Of a stretch of DNA of 64,000 nt, positions 1 to 12,800 are shown piece after piece. How positions within the stretch are numbered: position 1 is the first letter of the stretch; each line of letters begins with the position of its first letter. The stretch is taken from positions 143,200,734-143,264,733 of the forward strand of contig JAHLJT010000631.1 of NCBI GenBank assembly GCA_031308135.1. Direction: 5' to 3'. A program made the translations under genes and the position numbers. Below the pieces are notes generated by a model that worked only from the letters and a program-made list of their open reading frames with translations, was not told where the DNA came from and searched no databases. Source of the stretch: Acheta domesticus. Taxonomy: Eukaryota; Arthropoda; Insecta; Orthoptera; Gryllidae.

Positions 1-366
1 GTGGCTTCATGAAATGAACCGACAAACATTAAATAATGTTTTTAAAAGACGCAAACCTTCGAATAGAGCCAGATCGACTGGGGAATATTCAAAATTGGAA
101 AAATCTTACATATGGTTTAGGCGCTAGTGATGTTCACAGATGGATGTTTTGCCATCAATCGATTTTTCGGTATCGAGGACCCGCAGAAAATGGATTTTGG
201 CCACACCAAGTATTAGAAGATTTTTTTCTAAATTTAGCTACAGGATTATTCTACTTATTTCAGGGCATGGTAATAAAATATTTTTTCTGTCGAAAATATC
301 TCGTTTTTTCCCGCAGCATTACATAACTTTCTCTCTACTGCGTGAACGGTAGCTAGAAAGTAAAAG
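1..366 (+). repeat. Family A repeat, 3' domain (A1), cut by window edge
   Basis: This is the 3' part of family A, colinear with other copies from the GGCTTCATG motif onward. It keeps the AGCCAGATCGACTGGGG motif, the GGTTTAGGCGCTAGTG motif and the GCAGCATTACATAACTTTC end. The terminal hairpin is the CTC-type variant, with arms ACTTTCTC and AGAAAGT. The tandem GGACGG motif is lost here. The short open frames inside are not shared by other copies and are chance. Confidence 0.85.
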
Positions 367-429
367 TTGGTAAATATTTAATATTGTGCCATACATAGAA
401 CGTTTAACATAGAATAAGGCATTTTACGG

Positions 430-645
430 TCAGATTAATCCGACTTTTGCCTAGCTAGCGGAGTTTCCAAGCGCGGGTCTATGGTTAAATACGACGTAGT
501 GCGCATATCCCATGTTGTATCTATCCTTTGTAACCTGCCTGCGCTTTCATTTAGCACGCAGCTAATGAAACAGACTATTTGTTGAGCTACAGCTTTATGT
601 TTGCCCCCATCGGGAATCGAACTCGAGGCCGCCTCAGAGCGTACA
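430..645 (-). mobile_element. tRNA-derived SINE, family C copy 1
   Basis: Read on the minus strand it has a box-B-like motif, GAGTTCGATTCCC (plus 612-624), followed by GGGGGCAAA and a tail region similar to the copies at 9220-9485 and 44325-44525. The far end carries the shared motif related to GGCTAGCTA...AAAGTCG. Box A is not recognisable, so it is probably inactive. Confidence 0.6.
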
Positions 646-2215
646 TAGAAAACCTACTAAATGAATCATCGAAGTGTGACACAAACTTTTAGATTAAATG
701 ATCAACATCGATACAACAACCTCACTCTAGGTTTGTCTACTAAATGTCCCGTCGTAGGAAGAACAGAGCGCACTACCTAGGAAGAATAAATCTTCTTAAA
801 TCCGACGTAATGGTCCTCAGTCCTTCTCACATTTACTAGCACGACATTCATTTGGCATTGGTGGCGTCACCTTCAATATTTCGTCTGTCGTTCTCACCCT
901 CTCCTCTTACTTTCAATGCAATAACTTCGCTACAATTTTATTTCTTTCCGAAGTAGAACATTTGGACAATTATTTTCATCATCTTGCAGGACACTTCAAT
1001 TGTGAGAGCACAATAGGTATAACGCAACGTGAATGGTTTCTGTTTCAAGATCTTAAATACTGTGTCGCACTCAGCTGACATATAAAATGTCACAGGCTGA
1101 GGAAATACCAGACAATACTAATACATATAATGGTAATGGTTCTAAAAAATATTGGAAAAGGGTTATTTGATAATTCTATTCGGGTCATGACCCAGTTATA
1201 AACTAACAGTAAATAATCACGTTCTTGGACTTCGACTGATTTCTTTGACTAATCAAACTAACTGGATGTCGATTGAATAAACTACGTAGTTTTCCGCAAT
1301 TGCATTTTTTCAATTCTAGATGCTGTAGTTAATTTACAGACGCAAGACTATCAATATTATCTACATATGATCCACGTCTCGAAATTCCACAGGCAGTAGA
1401 GAAAAAAATTAAAACAACTTAACTGCGTTATATGAGATCTATTTCCTTACAATAAATTTTTACACTAGTAGCGCCCATTCCCAACCGACATACCATTACA
1501 TAAGAAACACGTGTTCACGGTGTCATCTTGGTGACACCTGAACTTGGACCTCCGCGCGCCACGTGGCGGCCGGAGAAAGCGGCAACAGCCCGCGAGTGTC
1601 TGGGCACTGGGACGGCAGCCGTTGCTTAGGACGCTCCCATCAACAGTGGAAGCACTGCAGTATAATTAATAATTGTATGAATATTGACAGTTGAATATAT
1701 AAGTAATTAACAGAGATGTTGAAACATCTGGAGACAGAAAACATGAAGTATCGGAGGATGAAAGTAAGATCAACTGGAGGTTGAGTGATGTGACGGTTAA
1801 GAAATCATACAATTGGAAAGGGATTAAGATAAGCAGGCAAATCATTATTAAATATTAAATAGGGAAAAAATCAATTAATAAATTATGTAAAGAAAAATAT
1901 GATGTCTCGTTTCACAAACAATGAGAGGAAAATGGAAATATTTGCAGGATTTTGGGTAATATAATGACAACTCTCATTTCACACATCGAAAGTAAAGGTC
2001 TTGGAATTTCTCAGTGATTCAAAAACTCTCTGTACATACACTGTCAAAGAATTACATCGCGCATCAGATCATTATTTTAACTATAAAGATGTACAGCCAG
2101 CTGAAAAATGTCCAGATTAATAGAAACTTTGTTTTGCGTTCGGCCCGTGTATAACAAAACCGAGGATTATCACTGTTGCTTGATTCATCATACAATATAA
2201 AGTGACGAGTTTAAT
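646..2215. other. Unannotated AT-rich stretch
   Basis: I see no gene, repeat or RNA. A small GC-rich patch at about 1549-1605 contains CACGTGGC. No notable open frame is present. Confidence 0.6.
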
Positions 2216-2229
2216 ATTAAAGTAGCAAC

Positions 2230-3480
2230 TCAGTGAGAAAGCGGAACCGCAAGCCACAGGCGAATCGTCCGCCCCTGCGCGGCGTGCCCCGCCGTGCCCC
2301 CCCCCCCGCCGTTATGTCACGGATTTCAACTTCCTCGGGCGGCGCTGACCGCCTCGCGCACCTGGCCGCACGTCGCATCGCAACGGAGATCGCGCTTGGG
2401 CAACCCAACTTTCCCAATCGCCTGGTGACAATAACGCTTCACTCCCGTCCCACTTAGGGCCTCTGGGACAATGCCGATTCCGTATTTTTATGAGTGGTCT
2501 GTTAATAACATCCTTGGATGGCTAGAAGCACCGGCGTGGAGCGTTCACTTCAGGCGAGCTGTCCCGTCGGCGCGGGGTGGGCCGAGGCGGGCGATGCGGG
2601 AGGGGAGGGACTGCGATGCAAGGCTGGGGGGGGGATAGGAAGAGGCGGGTTGACATCGGGGGCAGCACGGCGAGGCGAGGGCCGCAATGGGAAGTTGCAA
2701 AAAGGGATGTGGAGACTCGGGTTTGACGGTGTATGAGTGCGGCGCGAAAAGAGTAGGACGGAGTGGAGTGGCTTGGGCGGCCAGTGCGGGGCGAAGAGGA
2801 GAGAGGGACTAGGTGGCGTGGGGACGAGCTTGCCTGGGTCACCACAGAGGAAGCCGGCACGCAGAGGCGAGTTGTAGGCGGAACCGCGCGATCTAGCGGT
2901 GGGGTGCAAGGGGGCGACAGTGACTGTGGCGCGGGGGATGGCGGGGTGGGGTAAGGTGGGAAAGAGCGGGGTGATCAGAGTTGTTGCAGTGAGGTGTGAG
3001 AGGGACGCGCAGGGAGGTGCAGTGTGGGAAGTGGCAGAGAGTGTCTTGGAGGATGATTCTTGGGGGTGAGAAGGGCGGAACGGGAGTGAAGAGGAGAGGG
3101 TCGGTGAGAAGTATGAGGGGCGGAGCAGTGCGGCGAGGGTTGGGGCGATGAGGTGCGGTGCTGGGTGGTGCGGGGCGGAGCGCTGCGCTTCTGCAGGGGC
3201 CGGGGGGTGCAGGCGGGGCGGGGGGGGACCTTGCATCACCGCCGGCGGAGGCGTCAATGAGAGGCCAGGCGGCCAGGCGCCCCACAGGCCACGGGCCCTT
3301 ACCTGCTCGCCACAGGCAGCGTTCGCCGGTGCAGCGCACGCGATGCTGCGGCACGCCGCGGCGAGGTCGCGAACGTCGTTCCCACTGCACTTGACCAATT
3401 AATGAGCACGAGAATTGCTGGTCGATTGCGCTCCGCGGACAACAGCTGCTAGCTCCACCGACCCTGCTGTCCCTCACTCT
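2230..3480. other. CpG-rich block 1, strongly G-skewed
   Basis: This 1.25 kb GC-rich island has dense CpG. From about 2560 to 3235 the plus strand is very G-rich, with runs of up to nine G, while C-runs sit at about 2298. The long open frames here (282 and 196 codons on the minus strand, others on plus) overlap each other and encode low-complexity Pro/Ser/Ala/Arg, so I treat them as composition artefacts. It could be a CpG-island promoter, but no TATA/Inr pair or exon is evident. Confidence 0.7.
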
Positions 3481-5265
3481 CAACTGCTGTTACCGTCGCC
3501 GCGACAACTGTTTCCACCAGCGCCATAACAGTCGCAAATGCAGATCTTTAAACTTAGAGCCACTGTGGGTGTTCTTCATGGTCCCCGAGCACTCGTCACC
3601 TTCATCCCCATTTCACTTTTTCACTCTTCCCTACCTCCGTGAACTGTTCGACACAGTTATCGCTTCTAATTCTGGCGCAGCTAGTTGTACAGGTTCACGA
3701 AATTGATTACCAAACATTTGCCACCCACCAGTACTCCTATACGTCACTGTCACTACAACCATCATTTTCAATCTCTGTCTTCCATGCAACAGCCATCTCC
3801 TGTTACTTTCTCCTCCCTCTTATGAGGGAGAAACCTTCCTATACCTTCCATCCTATATAGCCTTTCTCATCATTGCCTAGATCACTGGTTTCTTCACTGT
3901 CGTCACCTCTTTAACCCTCTTCCCCCTGAGTAATTTTAATAACTTGTGCTCCTACTTGCAGATCTATCAGTTGCGCATCTCATTCTCTTCTCCAGCAATT
4001 TAGCTGACATCATCTCGGGTTCATTTTTTTTGCATTCTTTGTTTCCTAAGCCGTGATTGCATGTTAAAGAGCTTCTAGCTACCGACTTAAATTAACATTC
4101 TTTTGGCATTGCTATAACATGATCTTGATAGATCGTTTGATAGGTTTGCATTGCTTTTTAATATTTTACTGGTATTTATTAAGTAAATAACAGGAAGCTG
4201 ATTAATTATTAATAATAAAAGAGTAATTCAGGTACATTTTTGATCATTCACAAGTTTCGGATCATACAATTTGGTCAGGGAGGCTGTATATGAAAAATAC
4301 ACAAGTGTATTGACATTTCGGAAAATTTAATTTGATCTTCAGGACTTTGAAATTAAGAGCATGTTTTCTTTATGTCCCTAATCGGCTTTTGGAGGCACGG
4401 AAATGCTTCGTTTCATGTTTTTTGCGGGCTGGAACAGCTCGCATTTGTTGTCGGCGTTAAAAACCACTTTGAATAATTTTTGCAATGGACCCATTCTGAA
4501 AAATGAAGAAATTAAGACTGTCACTTCACGTCGGCATTAGAATCTGATTTCCAACAGTAAACATTTCAAGAAAAATATTATATGTCACCTGTCGTGGGAA
4601 CTCTCAATCGCATTTCTCCACACTTTATTCGCATGGATGTAAACGCTTCCATTAGCCTTTGCCGCGAAAACGTGTCTGCCCACGGAGTAAAGCTTATGTT
4701 GCCGACTACGATTTTCAACAAAGCCTCGAGCGACCATAAATAATAGCGTCGCGATGCGCGAAAATGTCTCCCGCTTCATGTTTGACGCGATCCGCAGCAG
4801 CTGGTCCGATTGTTAATTTAAACAATGCGTGTTAACGGCGTCTTCCGGACTTGGCTCGGTTTCAACCTTCTCAGCAATGGCTGTTAGGACGGTGCTGCGC
4901 CCTGTTACCACCTTGTGAGACAGTTGGAAAGGTTTCTCTTAGAAGTTTTTTTTTCTGTACCGTAGTTCGCGTTTTTTTGTTGTTGTTTTTTGAAGGAAAA
5001 ATTAACTACCTTTTGAAATTTTGAAATGTACACCCTTAGCTCTGTAATTGATGCCAAAGAAAGGTTTTAATTGTTTTAATTAATGGTAAATTTGAATTAT
5101 GTTCAGCGCTTTTGTGTTAACAAGGCTGTTAACACAATGCTTCTGTGCATCTCATATCCCCGAAGATAGTATTATATTTTCCAAAACGTCAGCACACTTG
5201 TATATTTTATCATATATAGTCTACCTGATCACATCTCATCACCTTTGTGAACAATATATGTTAGC
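3481..5265. other. Unannotated stretch
   Basis: The part at about 3580-3960 is pyrimidine-rich on the plus strand; the rest is AT-rich. I recognise no gene or repeat. A 64-codon minus-strand frame at 4585-4779 resembles nothing I know. Confidence 0.55.
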
Positions 5266-5530
5266 GAAGCCGGCCTCGTGGCAATGGCGATCTCAGCCAG
5301 TGGCGATCTCAGACCGAGTCGTGGGTTCGAGTCCCGCCTCGGGCATGGGTGTATTTGTGTATGTCTATAGGTGTCTGCCGTCCTTTCACCCCTCACAATC
5401 ATCACATTCCCACAGCTAACAACCCTGGGGGATAAAAATTGGCTCTAGCGTAATGACGACCGCCCCTGATGAATTGTATACTCAGCGTGCCTGTGTGGTC
5501 CGAAGTAACCTGTCCGAAAAAACAAAAGAT
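5266..5530 (+). mobile_element. tRNA-derived SINE, family E copy 1
   Basis: The tRNA-like head starts GCCGGCCTCGTGGC (5268) and has a canonical pol III box B, GGTTCGAGTCC, at 5324-5334, then a non-tRNA body ending in an A-rich tail near 5530. The head holds an internal duplication (TGGCGATCTCAG twice, about 22 bp apart), which breaks the cloverleaf. The copy at 29085-29300 shares the layout and parts of the body. Confidence 0.75.
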
Positions 5531-5835
5531 AACCACATCTAATTATCTCGATTTTCGACATAAGACCATGGAATCAAATATGTTGTTTGTTAGGTTCTTT
5601 TTGTTTTGAAGTCCTCTTCATAAAGAATAATCTCGTGTGACACCGTATGTCATTACCTCATCTTTTCCGTTTCCTCGACTATCGCATTTTCTCGTCGTCA
5701 CACTTCCTTCCACTTCCATTCTTTGATGATGATGCACCCTAGCAGCGTAATTACTTACCATCACTTTTCCCACCACCATCGCTGCTACTATATCGCATCC
5801 TCCATCGACACCACTCAGCACCTCACCGATCCCCA

Positions 5836-6240
5836 TGCATCATCTCGACATCACCTGCGCTCCTCCTCCTCCTCCGCCGCCGCCGCCGCCGCCGTCTGTT
5901 GCAACGGCCGAGGGAGGGCAGGCGATCGTGAGCGCGGTGCACGCGGGGCGACGCGCGGGCGGGGGGCGGCGGCGGGGGCGGGGGCGGGGGCGGCGGAGGA
6001 TGGGGAGCGGTGGCCTCTCGCCGCGATAAACGCGGGGAGTGTTGCGCCAAAACAGCGCGCACGCGCACGCCTGCGACGGCGCGCGGGGGCGTTGCGCCAC
6101 GTGCGTGACCGGCGGCACTCGGAGGAGCAAGTGGCGGCGGCGGCGGAGGCTGCGGCTCTCGGCACGAAAACAAACTGGGACTGAAGCAAATAGATGTGGG
6201 GCGTCTTATTCTCTCGCCAGCCAGCGACGGGACGAACATT
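5836..6240. other. CpG-rich block 2 with trinucleotide repeat
   Basis: GC- and CpG-rich sequence with a CTC/CGC trinucleotide tract at 5861-5895 and G-rich GGGGGC repeats at about 5958-6000. Six overlapping frames on both strands are open because of the composition. No gene is supported. Confidence 0.7.
5861..5895. repeat. (TCC)n/(GCC)n microsatellite
   Basis: Tandem TCC units change into GCC units, directly readable in the sequence. Confidence 0.9.
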
Positions 6241-6789
6241 CAATTTTTGGTCGTTACACGTTTTCTCGGGGTTCTTCCGTTCCCCATACTTCTCGTTCCA
6301 CTATTGTTTCAGCATTGTTATCACATCTTCATTTTCAACATTACAACAAAATATTCATCCATTTCAGGTTTGTCCGTTAGGCTTTGGGATGCAACCATAA
6401 TAAAGTATATGGATGTCTACAGACCAAAAAGGGCGCTGGCCCTCCTCGGTGTTTAAATCCCAGTTCCCAGAGGAAATTTTCCCTCCATGACACCATATTT
6501 TTCTTTCACAAGGATGGCAACAGTGAATCGCGCGGCAGACTTCATTTCATTTTTTCCCGTATTTCCGTATTTTTAAAAATAAATTTGCAAAAACCTACGA
6601 ATTTATTAAATTTGAGGAATTTCAAGTGTTTAGGGAGAAAACTGTGAGTAGTGCTAGAGAATGAATATACATTTACGTTCTTACGTTCGACTTCTCTCAT
6701 TTACGTTCTTGAGCGTGCAAATACCAATTTTCAAATGAGTGCCACTAACTCATTATTTTACATCAACATAGCTAATGGTGCTAAAACAG
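6241..6789. other. Unannotated AT-rich stretch
   Basis: I see no feature. Overlapping frames of 68-113 codons run in from the CpG block and show no recognisable domain. Confidence 0.5.
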
Positions 6790-7110
6790 CACGTACTTTC
6801 TCGCCCTTTCCTTCATGTAAAAATACGTGAAAAATACTTAAATTTTTGAAAAATTGTACATGACCTTATTTCAAAATTTTAATGTAATGGAGACGTGACA
6901 AATTGCACTTGGAAAATCTGAAATATATGTTTAAAATACTAAAAATATTAATGTAAAATGCAAACCGCAACGCGCGCCAGGATGTTTGAATCTACATCGT
7001 TTAATAACTCCTAAACGAAGCGGTCTTGGGCCTTAAAATCAAAATTCTGAGACCAAAGGCCTCAAACAAACAATCTTTACACTGTAATCTACAACTTATG
7101 AGACTTTTCA
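6790..7110 (+). repeat. Repeat family D copy 1, related to family A
   Basis: It is colinear with the reverse complement of 28075-28300. Shared motifs include AACTCCTAAACRAAGCG, a GGGCCTTAAAA motif and an AAATGCAACCCGCAAC-like motif. The region at about 6840-6880 also matches part of family A (TTGAAAAATTGTACATGACC), so D may be a family A variant or a fusion with it. Confidence 0.6.
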
Positions 7111-7409
7111 CCATTGTATTACATTTTTGCAGGTAGAATCTGAAACTGTATGTGAAATTACTAATTACTTGATGTTCTATGCGATTAAATTACACGGGTG
7201 TACCTTTTTGCTTGGTAATAAAGTTAAATAAGAATAGTTTGTATTGACAAGGGCGTATTAAATTGTTATCAATTACAAGTTGACATAAAGAACAAGTGAC
7301 GGAGGATAAGAGTGTCTTGAAGAAAAATGTATATTACAGGCTTAATATGGAAATGGAAAAATAAGGAAGAGGGTGGTGTATCGCATACGAGAGTTCTCTC
7401 GCACGGGTA

Positions 7410-7885
7410 CGCTTGTCTTTAATATTTAACTTTCGAAAAATTAGAGTTTTTTCGACGAACATGAGACCTGCACTATTCTCTTACAAGTTCCTCACACTAT
7501 CCAACAACAAAATTTAATGAAAAACAATGGAGCAGTTTTTTTTTGTGTTCAAAATTTAGAAAATTTCCCAGGCACTTCATGTAAGATACCCAAAATTAAA
7601 ATATCAGTTCCAAATTCCAGGGGTCGCAACGTCATCCAGATCGATTGGGGAATATCAATTTTGGAGAAAATTGGCTGAACGGTTTAGCCGCTAGCGTTAT
7701 TCACAGAGGGACATACGGACGGACGGACACTCAGACGTGTTGCCGTCATTCGATTTTTCGGTATGAAGGACCCACAAAACATGGATTCGGCCTGCACCGC
7801 GTGTTAGAGAATTTTTTCTAATTCAGCAACTGGATGAATCCACTTTCTCTCTCCTCCATAGCGAGAAAGTGAAAAAAGTCGCCTT
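7410..7885 (+). repeat. Family A repeat, 5'-truncated (A2)
   Basis: It contains the 3' half of family A: the last module, the CCAGATCGATTGGGG motif, ACGGACGGACGGAC, the TTCGGTATGAAGGACCCAC segment and a shortened end. The terminal hairpin is ACTTTCTCTC...GCGAGAAAGT, a CTC/GAG-type stem. Part of the 3' domain before the hairpin is deleted. Confidence 0.85.
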
Positions 7886-7963
7886 TCAATGTTCGTAAAT
7901 ATTCGCCTACAAAACGATTTATAGAGCAAATGCAGTTGTAGAACTTAACACAAATTAGAGTTT

Positions 7964-8287
7964 GTGGAGTTTTCATCTCTTCAAAAATTAGGGGAGAAAA
8001 ATATGGAAGTGTTAAGCAAACCCGGCAAAGAATCAAATGTAGTTGTAGAAGATTTTGAGATAGAAATTTTGGAACTAATTGAGAATAACATTACATTAAG
8101 ATTAGAGAATAACGCTGTACTAAATTCTAACTATTTGCATAATCCATACCTGGATGTATTCTTTACGGATGTTATTATTTTGCAATATTACCAGTTCATG
8201 GACGTAAAATTCAAGGCCATTGGATGTTGGGAATTTTTGAACGGGAGTATAATATTATCAGCTGCTACGATTCATTGGTATGTCTAA
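7964..8287 (+). other. Unrecognised 107-codon open frame
   Basis: The frame lies between two family A copies. The predicted product is acidic, with an EDFEIEILELIENN stretch, and has no domain, signal peptide or clear membrane segment I recognise. In DNA this AT-rich, 107 codons is longer than typical but not beyond chance. No splice sites or initiation context support a gene. Confidence 0.2.
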
Positions 8288-8355
8288 TGCTACACACTGT
8301 AAGAACGCATTTAAAGGTAGCTATGCAAAACATTTAGAAATTTAAATCGAAAATG

Positions 8356-9035
8356 TAAAGGTTCTCAAACTTTTGAAAAATTGCAAATGACCTTATTTCA
8401 ATATCTACCTTTAAGGAACAGATTTAATTTAAGAAAAAATCTCTATCTTTAATATTTTAGTTGTAGGAAGACGCCCAAAAAGTTTCTAAATTTTGCAATT
8501 TTCGAAAAATCAATGTTTTCAACGAACATAAGACCTGCATTCTCTTAAACGTTCTTTACCCTATCCATTTACAAAATTTAATCAAAAACTTCGGATCCAT
8601 TTTCTTAATATTTTGAAAATGTCTCAGAGGCTACGTGTAAAGTACTCCCAAAATTAAAATAGCCATTTCAAATTCAAGAAGCCGTGACATCAGCCAGATC
8701 GATTACGGTATATGCTTTGGGAGAAAATCGGCTGAATGGTTTAGCCGCTAGAATAGTTGACAGAAGGACGGACATCCCGACGGACGGACAGACAGACGGG
8801 CGGACAGACATTTTGACGGCAATCTATTTTTCGGTATCAAGAACCCATTAAACATAGATTCTGGCTACACGATGTGTTAAAAGCTTTTTTTCTAAATTTA
8901 GCAACTGGATTTATACAATTTTTCGTTACTAGGGCTCGTCAATAAGATTTTGTCTGCCGACAATTCGCCTCTTTTTCCAGCAGCATTACAAAACTTGCTC
9001 TCTACTTCGTAAGAGGTAGCGAGAAAGAAGAAAGC
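8356..9035 (+). repeat. Family A repeat, 5'-truncated (A3)
   Basis: Same variant and orientation as A2, starting in the last module and running through the GACGGACGG segment to a hairpin end, CTCTCTAC...AGGTAGCGAG (about 8998-9027). A2 and A3 are closer to each other than to the 15728 copy, sharing the GGTTTAGCCGCTAG and GACCTGCA variants. Confidence 0.85.
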
Positions 9036-9219
9036 TGCTTCTCGTTTTTTAAATAATTTATTTAGCACCTTCTCAGCTCTGATGATGATACTGCGCGTTC
9101 GAACCTGTTAAGTATTAAAAATAGACTTTTTTCTCACTTTTTACAAGTTATCAACACACCAGCAACAGTAATAACAATGGTTAAAAAATAAGTGGCATGT
9201 AGGATTTGCAAAGGGGCAA

Positions 9220-9485
9220 CGTCTAGTTTCCTTTGAAGTGATTCCGGGTTCGATTCTCGGTCGAGGCAAAAATAGAGAAAAAGGAGTAATTTCCTATAAA
9301 ATCGTCTCAGTTTCTGTAGCTGTATGATGCAAATAAGCTCAGGCAGGCGGAGTTTGCTAGGGAATGCACCATGATGTAGGGATACGATGTAGGGAATGCG
9401 CCATGTTTACCACATGTCTCTAAACGTGGGCGGTAAACTAACCCCAGGCATGCAGGACACGGTTAGCTAGCCGAGAAAGTCGAAC
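9220..9485 (+). mobile_element. tRNA-derived SINE, family C copy 2
   Basis: Box-B-like GGGTTCGATTCTC at 9246-9258 is followed by GGTCGAGGCAAAAATAGAG and a body containing GTTTCTGTAGCTGTATGATG, all shared with the reverse complement of 44325-44525. The 3' end has GGTTAGCTAGCCGAGAAAG. Inside, the AGGGAATGC(A/G)CCATG motif occurs twice. Box A is degenerate. Confidence 0.7.
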
Positions 9486-9559
9486 CGGCAATCGACCCAA
9501 AAATGCCAAATACGTACATACAAACTAATAAGCAATTAGGAAATAAAAAATTAGAAACC

Positions 9560-9830
9560 GTGCGACATCGTGAGGCGCTGCAACGGCAGGGCATTGCACA
9601 GGAACTCCCTGTGCCGCCGCGCGGGGCGCAAGGACAGCTGCCGCTCGCACGAGGCGCGCACCCAGCCACATTCCCACAATTGCGCCCGCGGAGGCGGGAT
9701 TGCGCCATTTGCATACACTTCAACTGGCTGTCGCCGGCGTTAGGCGGCCCGCGCCACAAGGTCACCATGACAGCAAAACAAGGGCACACCCTGCATGCGA
9801 CACCTCTAAACACTCGTGGCGCAATTAGGG
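9560..9830. other. CpG-rich block 3
   Basis: A short GC-rich island. Frames of 132 and 134 codons overlap it on opposite strands, as expected when stop codons are rare, and neither has a recognisable domain. Confidence 0.6.
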
Positions 9831-12800
9831 CTAATTTGATTTTTGTTTTCTTCAGTAGAACTGACAAATATCCTTCCTGTTTCGGTAGAAAATATATTTA
9901 GCGTAGAAAAGATATATTTTTTACTTTAAATAGAAGTTGAATAATTTATGTTCGATTAATTTCACTTAAACGAAGCATTTTTTGGAATGAATTTACATGG
10001 TTTAAAAGATTCAAAATTTTAGATTATTCGGCAAAAAGAAGAAATTTGAAACATTTATTACATACTTCGTACTCAAATGATTCATTTGCTATGTACAAAA
10101 TACGATTAAAATTGTGAAAAGCCTATAGTTCTCATTGATGATATTGTGCTGTTCCACCGGAACAAATGGCCTGTCAATTAGATGACAATTCAGCATGTTA
10201 GTCAGTGGAGAAAGCATTTCAGTTGTTATCCCATTAAATATCTATAGGAAGTCAACAGTACATTCTACATTCCTGTTAACACATTATGATTCAAACGATT
10301 GCGTCGAGCAGAATTGATAAAACAACAGAAATTATATAAAAAAAGAATATTAATTAGATATTTTAATTAAAAATGCCAATGAACTGATTAATTTTGTAAT
10401 GTTCCAATAAAGATGACATGTCAGTAATATCACGTTTATACAATAGGTAATTCAGAAATAACTAAAATATAAAAATCTATAACACTAAAAAAATGACAAA
10501 GTATAAAATGTTTCTAGCAAACACGAATTAGATTCATCGGTATTCCCATATCTGTAACTACAGCCGTAATACAAGAGATTTGTTTATTAACTTTAGCAAT
10601 TTTTATTAGAAATATTATTTTAAAATGTGCATTTTGGCAAAATGCGAATTTTATTCTCTCAATGTTTAGGAACTGCTATGTAGGTCTTTGGGTTGCTCCG
10701 TTCGACAGATATTAAGGCGACCCCGGGCGAGCTTCACATGTATGAACATTTGCCAAGAGATTCGCTCACATCAAAGCGCAAGGCCTTCCAGCGGGAATAA
10801 ACAAGCGTGTAATGCCATGCATTAAAAATGGGAATTGCAATTTTCCGCCAATGTGTACATCTTGCTTCTCAAGCGGTTAGTATTCATCATGTAACCGACA
10901 GCCACTAAAGTCAAAAGAGAGTAAAAACGAACAATCTTCGTGAGAATCGACCTCGAATGTCGACATCGTTAGCTGTCCACAACTTCGCTTACTGATTTAG
11001 AACTTTTAATGCCACAGTAAAAGGTTTAATAACGAAATATTATTTTTGGAAATATTATAAAAACAAGCACGAGTAAATAAGGGGATGAGTTTTATTTTTT
11101 TCCATATATCAGAAAAAATATTTGAAAAGTAATTTAAAAATTGCGAAAATATACGAAGAAGTGCAACATTTTCGTGAGTAAAACTCTCTCTTAAGTAAAT
11201 TTCTTCCTCCCCTTTTGCATGTCTACCTCGTTAAGGCAAGCAATTTATTAGCAGTCTTTTAACAGTAACTAATGGAGCAAAATCAACACATACTTTTTCG
11301 TATTATTTGTAATGGTTACGTGCTATTATAATATTGTAATTTCTTTCCTACTTATTTTTCAGTCATATCTCATCAAAGGGCAGGAAATTCCAAAGAGAAA
11401 TACAATGTTTTGAAAAAGCTTTCATGAAAATTGCTCTTGTTCTATAGAATTGAATATATTGTGCTCTGTACTTACTAAACGTTTAAAGAAAGAGCTTGGA
11501 GTCGTAACTCTCGTTTATAATGTTCACGGTTTGACCTCAAATTAGGAAAAAGGACTGTTAATTCGAAAAATGTACATAAAACGATTTTACGATCCAATAC
11601 TAAAATAAAAAAGAAACCCCTTTAAAAAGCATTAAATAAACAAATTTAAAGAAAAGAAACCTCTCCTTCAGAAATGAAGATGTGCAAAAATGAAATCTTT
11701 AAATTATCAAAATTTAGGGTGTCCTCTATTTAAGCATAAAGAAAAAATGTTGAGCCAATTTTAAGAAAGGTTGAAAGTTTCAGAATTTAATTAATATATT
11801 TCCAAATCTTTTGAGTGGCGTTTCCACTCAGAACCTGAAGTTCGGTGAGAACGAGTGCATATTCGTTTTTAAGGAAATCCTATGCACGGTTAAGGAGGTA
11901 GAACAGACAGACGATTTTCAAGAAATCCTTTCCCAAAACATACATTTCTTTCAGAAACTCAACAATTTCTTGCAGCTTATCATAATGTTCTCTCTACTAC
12001 TTATTCGAGAAAGTAAACCAGAATACCTTCCATTCTGCCATTGAACTTTCGTTTATTCCTGACTTGTGGGTATCTGTATGATGTCTTTTAAATGAAATGC
12101 GTATGCTGTCAATATTAATTTTCCATTACTATAATTTGTTCACAAGTATTAGCCGGTAAGAGATGGACAAAGGTGGTCAACATGACTATTTTAAACACAA
12201 GAGAATTTGAGAACTATGCACTTGGAGAGATTCTTACATCATCATAGAACACAAGTCTTCAAAGCTCAAAAAACAAGAGAGTAAAAATAGTTGTGATTTC
12301 AGTGAAAAAATAATAATATGGGTAACCAATATGTGGATACAGTCAGTGAATGGATATAAACAAATATTGCACAAGATTTAACTTCGGAGATTGATGTTTT
12401 CAACATAGCATTAAATTAACCAATGAATAACGTTTAGAAGTTAATGAACTTGAATTTACCCAAGTTCACAGGATTTGATGAGGTTACAGAAAATTAAAAA
12501 CATATTATTAAGTTTTTCAAAGTTTTGGAGTGGGATTCACGAGGAGTGCGTTCTCACGGCTCTTAACTAATAATAACAAAAGTAGTAACAAGAAAAATAT
12601 GACTATTAGACACGTTATGAATTCCTATATAAACGTAATATAGCAAATTCAATATAGATTTAAAACAAATATTATACCATGCCTTCGCAAATTATACAAA
12701 AAGAACTATTTGGACATAATTTCCAACCCTGTGCAGTCACATCCCCTTTATGCACAAAACAACCTTACATAAAATATTGTTGAGAAGTAAAGAAGAAATG

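Noticed and set aside
2550..3398. 282-codon minus-strand frame
   Set aside because: Low-complexity Pro/Ser/Ala/His product created by the G-rich plus strand; overlapping frames in other phases are equally open.
5266..5345. Possible tRNA gene with good box B
   Set aside because: The head has an internal duplication, the cloverleaf cannot be completed, and a SINE body with an A-rich tail follows.
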